This document shows, one piece after another, positions 3,870 to 6,818 of a stretch of 6,818 nt of DNA (within the stretch, counting starts at the first letter, position 1; each line of letters opens with the position of its first letter). The DNA comes from Bacillota bacterium. Lineage in GTDB: Bacteria; Bacillota; Clostridia; Lachnospirales; Cellulosilyticaceae. The notes under the pieces were generated by a model. That model saw only the letters and a list, made by a program, of their open reading frames with translations, did not search any database and was not told the DNA's origin. The stretch covers positions 1 to 6,818 of the forward strand of contig JAEYNQ010000145.1 of the NCBI GenBank assembly GCA_023412455.1, in the 5' to 3' direction. The position numbers were made by a program, and so were the translations under genes.

Positions 3870-5840
3870 TTAAATGGCTTTATGTTGAACTGTAGGTTCT
3901 TTTGGTGTGTAGGTATAAGTAGGTACGATGTCTTTAATGGCTGCTTTAAGGGTGTCTTCATCATAAAGGCTTTCTTTAAGGACTTCTAGTTTTGGAAGAA
4001 GAGACTCAAAGGAAAGGTTGAGTGGTTGACCAATATGGATTTTTTCACAGGCAGTAGTTTGGAGGCCTTCTTCATTTAGGAGGAGTTCTTCGTAGAGTTT
4101 TTCTCCTGGGCGAAGGCCAGTTACGTTAATGTCAATGTCTTTACCGAGTTCAAGACCGGAGAGCTTGATGAAGTTCTTGGCTAGGTCCATAATTTTTACA
4201 GGTTCCCCCATATCTAAAATAAAGATTTCGCCCCCTGTGGCAAAGGTCATGGCTTGTAAAATGAGGCGGACTGCTTCCGGGATGGTCATAAAATATCGGA
4301 TGATCTCTTCGTGAGTGACAGTTAGGGGACCACCAGCTTCAAGTTGCTTTTTGAAAAGAGGGATGACACTCCCGTTACTTCCTAGGACATTGCCAAAGCG
4401 TACAGCTGCAAACTCTGTAGAAGAGGTACTTTCAGCTAATGAAGAAACTGAAGGTAAGGAGGGGCTTGTCCCTTCTTGTAAGGGTAAAGGTTTACTAGAA
4501 GAAGGTGATGTTAGTGTAACTTGCCCTAAGGACTGAATAATCATTTCACAGATGCGTTTACTGGCGCCCATGACGTTGGTAGGATTAACGGCCTTATCTG
4601 TTGAAATAAGGATGAACTTTCTAACGTGATATTCCTTGGCTAAAAGGGCCAGGTTAAGGGTGCCAAAGACATTGTTTTTAATAGCCTCTTCTGGACTTCC
4701 CTCCATAAGGGGAACGTGTTTATGGGCAGCAGCATGAAAAACGATGTGGGGTTTGTATTTATCAAAAACATAGCGTAGTTTCTCAGCATCTCTTACAGAG
4801 CCAATAATAACCTCTAAAGGCTCTGGGGAAATACCTTTTTGAAGAAGCTCATTTTGTAAATCATAGGCATTATTTTCATAAATATCGAAGATAATAAGCT
4901 TTTGAGGATGAAAAGAAACGATTTGGCGACAGAGCTCCGAACCAATAGAGCCCCCACCACCTGTCACAAGGATAGTTTTATTGTGTATGTATGTTTGAAG
5001 AGAGGTATTATCTAAGACTACTTCTTCTCGTCCTAGGAGGTCTTCAATGCTAACGGGTCGGAGGTTTTTAAGCCCGAAGTTAGCATCGATGGTTTGAGAG
5101 AGAGGAGGCACCAATTCCAATTTACAAGAGGTTTTATTACAAATTTTTATAATTTCAGCAATGCGTTTTTTGGAGGCAGAAGGAATAGCAATAATGATTT
5201 TATTAATTTGCCACTTAGAAGCCAGTTCTGGGATATCTTCAATAACCCCCTTTACAGGAACACCATGAATATGAGCGCGTTGTTTATGTTTGGCATCATC
5301 TACAGCTAAGATAATTTCATTTTGGCTATAAAATTCCTTTTGAATTTCTTTGATAAGAATAGAACTTGCTTCACCTGCACCCACAATCATCAAGCGCTTT
5401 TTGACATGGGCTTCTTCTTTACTAAAGAGACTGCGTAAAGAGAGGGTTTCATCCTTTAAGAGGCGATAAAACATACGGATGCCAATACGGGAGCTAGCCA
5501 TAAAAATAAGGATAATCAAAAGATAAATCACATAGACGGAACGAGGAAGTAAGTGACCAATCATGGTACCAAAGGTGAGGGCACCCGCAGAACCTATTAA
5601 GACAGCAATAGCTAAGCGAAAGAGTTCCTTGGTACTGGTATACTGCCACAAGATGGAGTAGATATTAAAGAGCATATAGACACCTATTTGAATGATAGGA
5701 ATCACTAACATATTATTGCGATAGGCAATGATAAAGTTAGTGGGTATATGAAAATCTACACGTAAACAAAGCGCTAAAAAAAAAGCTAAGTCAATGAGAA
5801 GGGCATCTAGAAGAATGAGTAATAGTTTGTAACGCTTCAT
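3870..5840 (-). CDS. Membrane-anchored NDP-sugar 4,6-dehydratase (FlaA1/PglF/CapD/EpsC type)
   Basis: A 656-residue protein of the polysaccharide biosynthesis dehydratase family. Four hydrophobic segments (about 6-26, 44-63, 76-97, 101-117) anchor it in the membrane. A first Rossmann-like domain follows (RLMIVGAGEASS, 149-160), then the catalytic SDR domain with the NAD-binding TGGGGSIGSE (293-302), Asp319, HAAAHKHVPLME (369-380) and STDKAVNPTNVMGASKR (413-429). In that last motif the usual SDR Tyr is Met424 with Lys428, as in the PglF/CapD group. These enzymes convert UDP-GlcNAc or a similar NDP-sugar to the 4-keto-6-deoxy form, the first step to amino-deoxy sugars of capsule, EPS or glycoproteins. 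Residues 441-474 are a Ser/Pro-rich insertion absent from the usual family pattern. The start has GAGGTG 11 bases upstream. The exact substrate is not decidable. Confidence 0.93.
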   Translation of the reverse strand: MKRYKLLLILLDALLIDLAFFLALCLRVDFHIPTNFIIAYRNNMLVIPIIQIGVYMLFNIYSILWQYTSTKELFRLAIAVLIGSAGALTFGTMIGHLLPRSVYVIYLLIILIFMASSRIGIRMFYRLLKDETLSLRSLFSKEEAHVKKRLMIVGAGEASSILIKEIQKEFYSQNEIILAVDDAKHKQRAHIHGVPVKGVIEDIPELASKWQINKIIIAIPSASKKRIAEIIKICNKTSCKLELVPPLSQTIDANFGLKNLRPVSIEDLLGREEVVLDNTSLQTYIHNKTILVTGGGGSIGSELCRQIVSFHPQKLIIFDIYENNAYDLQNELLQKGISPEPLEVIIGSVRDAEKLRYVFDKYKPHIVFHAAAHKHVPLMEGSPEEAIKNNVFGTLNLALLAKEYHVRKFILISTDKAVNPTNVMGASKRICEMIIQSLGQVTLTSPSSSKPLPLQEGTSPSLPSVSSLAESTSSTEFAAVRFGNVLGSNGSVIPLFKKQLEAGGPLTVTHEEIIRYFMTIPEAVRLILQAMTFATGGEIFILDMGEPVKIMDLAKNFIKLSGLELGKDIDINVTGLRPGEKLYEELLLNEEGLQTTACEKIHIGQPLNLSFESLLPKLEVLKESLYDEDTLKAAIKDIVPTYTYTPKEPTVQHKAI

Positions 5841-5881
5841 AGAAAAGTCATCACCTCGTCTGTTCTAAAAATTCTTTTTTT

Positions 5882-5910
5882 AGTATAGCATAGAGGGCAG
5901 AGTCCGTCGA
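5882..5910 (-). promoter_or_regulatory. Promoter of the NDP-sugar dehydratase gene
   Basis: On the minus strand, TCGACG (5905-5910; four of six bases match TTGACA) and TATACT (5882-5887; -10) are separated by exactly 17 bp. The -10 lies about 41 bp before the start codon, leaving a short leader without obvious structure. Confidence 0.55.
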
Positions 5911-6021
5911 GAGGATGAGGCGTGCTTTTAGAAAAGGGTTGAAGTTATGAAGTAAAGTTTAGGTAGAGACATTAAAGGAATTAATGGCAAAAATATGATA
6001 GGAAATAGGACAAGAAAGGTA
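5911..6021. other. Intergenic region between divergent genes
   Basis: Together with the flanking promoters and leaders, about 310 bases separate the dehydratase start from the small membrane-protein start. This middle part shows no reading frame with a ribosome binding site, no strong hairpin and no repeat. It is AT-rich and purine-rich on the plus strand. Confidence 0.5.
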
Positions 6022-6050
6022 TTGCTTAGCCCTCTCGAATAGGATATAAC
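6022..6050 (+). promoter_or_regulatory. Probable promoter of the small membrane protein gene
   Basis: TTGCTT (6022-6027) and TATAAC (6045-6050) are separated by exactly 17 bp. The predicted leader is about 95 nt. It contains a weak long-range pairing, AACTCA (6060-6065) with TGAGTT (6104-6109), but no riboswitch class that I recognise. Confidence 0.5.
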
Positions 6051-6152
6051 TAGATTACCAACTCAAATGGATATAATTTCCAAATAGGCACGAGGCCACA
6101 GAGTGAGTTAAAAGGTAAAGCAAGTAACTTATTGACTAAGGGGGATATGCAA

Positions 6153-6365
6153 ATGCTATTTGAAGCCGTTTTTTGTATTATGTTTTTTGTTTTACCCTTA
6201 TTGGGGATGTTGGTAAGTATAATAGTAGGTGTTATTAAAAGGGAGAAGGGGCAAAGAAAACCACCTACCTATTCCCATGAGGTAGGGGAACACAGTGAGA
6301 TGTATTACCCCTTAACGGTTCCTACTTATAGAGGAGGACTGGTAGAAGTAATAGATACGAGTTGA
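6153..6365 (+). CDS. Small single-pass membrane protein, unknown function
   Basis: I do not recognise the family. From the ATG at 6153 the protein has 70 residues: an N-terminal hydrophobic segment of about 25 residues (AVFCIMFFVLPLLGMLVSII and on to VGVI), then a positively charged stop-transfer stretch KREKGQRK, then a polar tail of about 38 residues rich in Tyr, Pro and Glu. That pattern suggests a single-pass protein with a cytoplasmic C-terminus. AGGGGG at 6139-6144 is 8 bases before 6153; an ATG at 6147 is too close to it and a TTG at 6132 lies upstream of it. A promoter with good spacing lies upstream. No gene follows, so it is probably monocistronic. Confidence 0.6.
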   Translation: MLFEAVFCIMFFVLPLLGMLVSIIVGVIKREKGQRKPPTYSHEVGEHSEMYYPLTVPTYRGGLVEVIDTS

Positions 6366-6435
6366 AGCATACGTAAGAAAGAACAATAAGTAGTAGATAG
6401 GTGTGAAATGAAAAATTTACATAGATAAGAGACAT

Positions 6436-6469
6436 AAAAAAAGGACCTCATACTGCAGAATGAGATCCT
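6436..6469 (-). terminator. Rho-independent terminator for a minus-strand transcript
   Basis: AGGACCTCAT (6442-6451) faces ATGAGATCCT (6460-6469) around an 8-base loop. On the plus strand one C-A mismatch interrupts the stem and no T-tract follows. On the minus strand that position becomes a G-U pair, giving a full 10-bp stem followed by a run of U residues (A7 at 6436-6442 on the plus strand). The orientation is therefore minus, implying transcription entering from beyond 6470. Confidence 0.65.
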
Positions 6470-6610
6470 AAGAAGACATAGAGACTACCCATTAGGAAGG
6501 ACCTGTTTGTTACACATGGAGATAAAACAAAGGGATAAACACGCTTATAAATGAATAGAAAAATACCAAGTAGCATAAGCATAGAGAGGAGATGCGATTA
6601 TAAAATAAAA

Positions 6611-6696
6611 AGTAGTCCTAATAAAAAGTGGATAAAAATAGTAAGTGGTAATAAAAACAGTAAGTGGCAATAAAAACAGCTAGTAGTAATAAAAGC
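6611..6696 (+). repeat. Degenerate 19-bp tandem repeat
   Basis: AGTAAGTGGTAATAAAAAC (6640-6658), AGTAAGTGGCAATAAAAAC (6659-6677) and AGCTAGTAGTAATAAAAGC (6678-6696) follow head to tail; the first two differ at one base, the third at four from the first. More degraded copies with the same A-rich core extend left to about 6611. The unit is not a multiple of three and there is no supporting reading frame, so it is probably non-coding. Confidence 0.75.
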
Positions 6697-6818
6697 ATAA
6701 CAGGTGGAGTGTATCAATAGGGGCAGGATACATAGAGGTAAAGTGAAAATGAGCGGAGTATAAGTGAAGTGGAAAGGAGAAAGAGCATCAAAGCCTGTCA
6801 TATGAAATAAGGTTACCC

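Larger units (their letters stand above)
6366..6818. other. Non-coding tail of the window
   Basis: No convincing gene is seen in these 453 bases. The plus strand is A/G-rich with frequent stops. The region holds a minus-strand terminator-like hairpin (6436-6469) and a 19-bp tandem repeat (about 6611-6696). A minus-strand frame is open from the right edge to a stop at 6598-6600, but it has a skewed composition and no ribosome binding site for its only ATG. Confidence 0.6.

Noticed and set aside
4129..5309. Three plus-strand open frames (4129-4314, 4315-4536, 5094-5309)
   Set aside because: All are antisense to the dehydratase gene, whose motifs cover the same bases; the peptides show no family features.
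6060..6109. Leader pairing AACTCA/TGAGTT as a riboswitch
   Set aside because: It is only a 6-bp long-range pairing with a tiny inner stem, and no known aptamer consensus is recognisable.
6611..6696. Tandem repeat as a CRISPR array
   Set aside because: The 19-bp units are directly adjacent with no spacers, are too short and degenerate, and no cas gene is visible.
6598..6801. Minus-strand open frame of 67 codons, hydrophobic
   Set aside because: The Phe/Leu/His/Cys-rich composition is what the complement of A/G-rich repeats gives, and there is no ribosome binding site. It is open to the window edge, so a C-terminal piece of a longer gene cannot be fully excluded.

Overview
The window looks like a chromosomal stretch of a low-GC Firmicute, most likely a clostridium. 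Coding strands are AT-rich and purine-rich, ribosome binding sites are of the AGGAG/AAGGAG type, and the transposase and HEPN sequences read as clostridial. No taxonomic marker is present, so this is an inference.

Layout. Positions 1-208 are the right end of an IS66-family element: the last 42 codons of the transposase, a strong hairpin terminator, and a terminal inverted repeat ending in GCGCTTAC. Positions 209-3831 form an accessory island built from three minimal nucleotidyltransferase (MNT) / HEPN gene pairs. Pair 1 (+ strand, 270-1003) has an intact MNT gene and a HEPN gene broken by a single-base frameshift in an A6 tract. Pair 2 (+ strand, 1033-2945) has its MNT gene split by a complete 1431-bp IS3-family element (1270-2700). 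That element has 39-bp terminal inverted repeats and a 4-bp GGAG target duplication, and removing it restores the reading frame exactly. The partner of pair 2 is reduced to a 35-codon remnant that starts at the same 14-nt overlap as in pair 1. Pair 3 (- strand, 3768-2994) is intact and converges on pair 2 across a perfect-stem bidirectional terminator (2953-2988). The island is thus a small graveyard of toxin-antitoxin-like modules with one survivor.

Positions 3870-5840 (- strand) hold a 656-residue membrane-anchored nucleoside-diphosphate-sugar 4,6-dehydratase of the FlaA1/PglF/CapD/EpsC type, with its own recognisable promoter. It has an unusual Ser/Pro-rich insertion of about 34 residues inside the catalytic domain. 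Such enzymes make the first modified sugar for capsule, exopolysaccharide or glycoprotein glycans. Divergently from it, a promoter at 6022-6050 probably drives a small single-pass membrane protein (6153-6365).

The last 450 bases (6366-6818) hold no convincing gene. They contain a 19-bp tandem repeat and a hairpin that makes sense as a terminator only for a minus-strand transcript entering from the right.

How the parts relate. Within each pair the MNT gene precedes and overlaps the HEPN gene, as expected for translationally coupled antitoxin/toxin or enzyme/target partners. The mobile elements explain most of the decay. Nothing in the sequence links the sugar dehydratase functionally to the MNT/HEPN pairs beyond adjacency.
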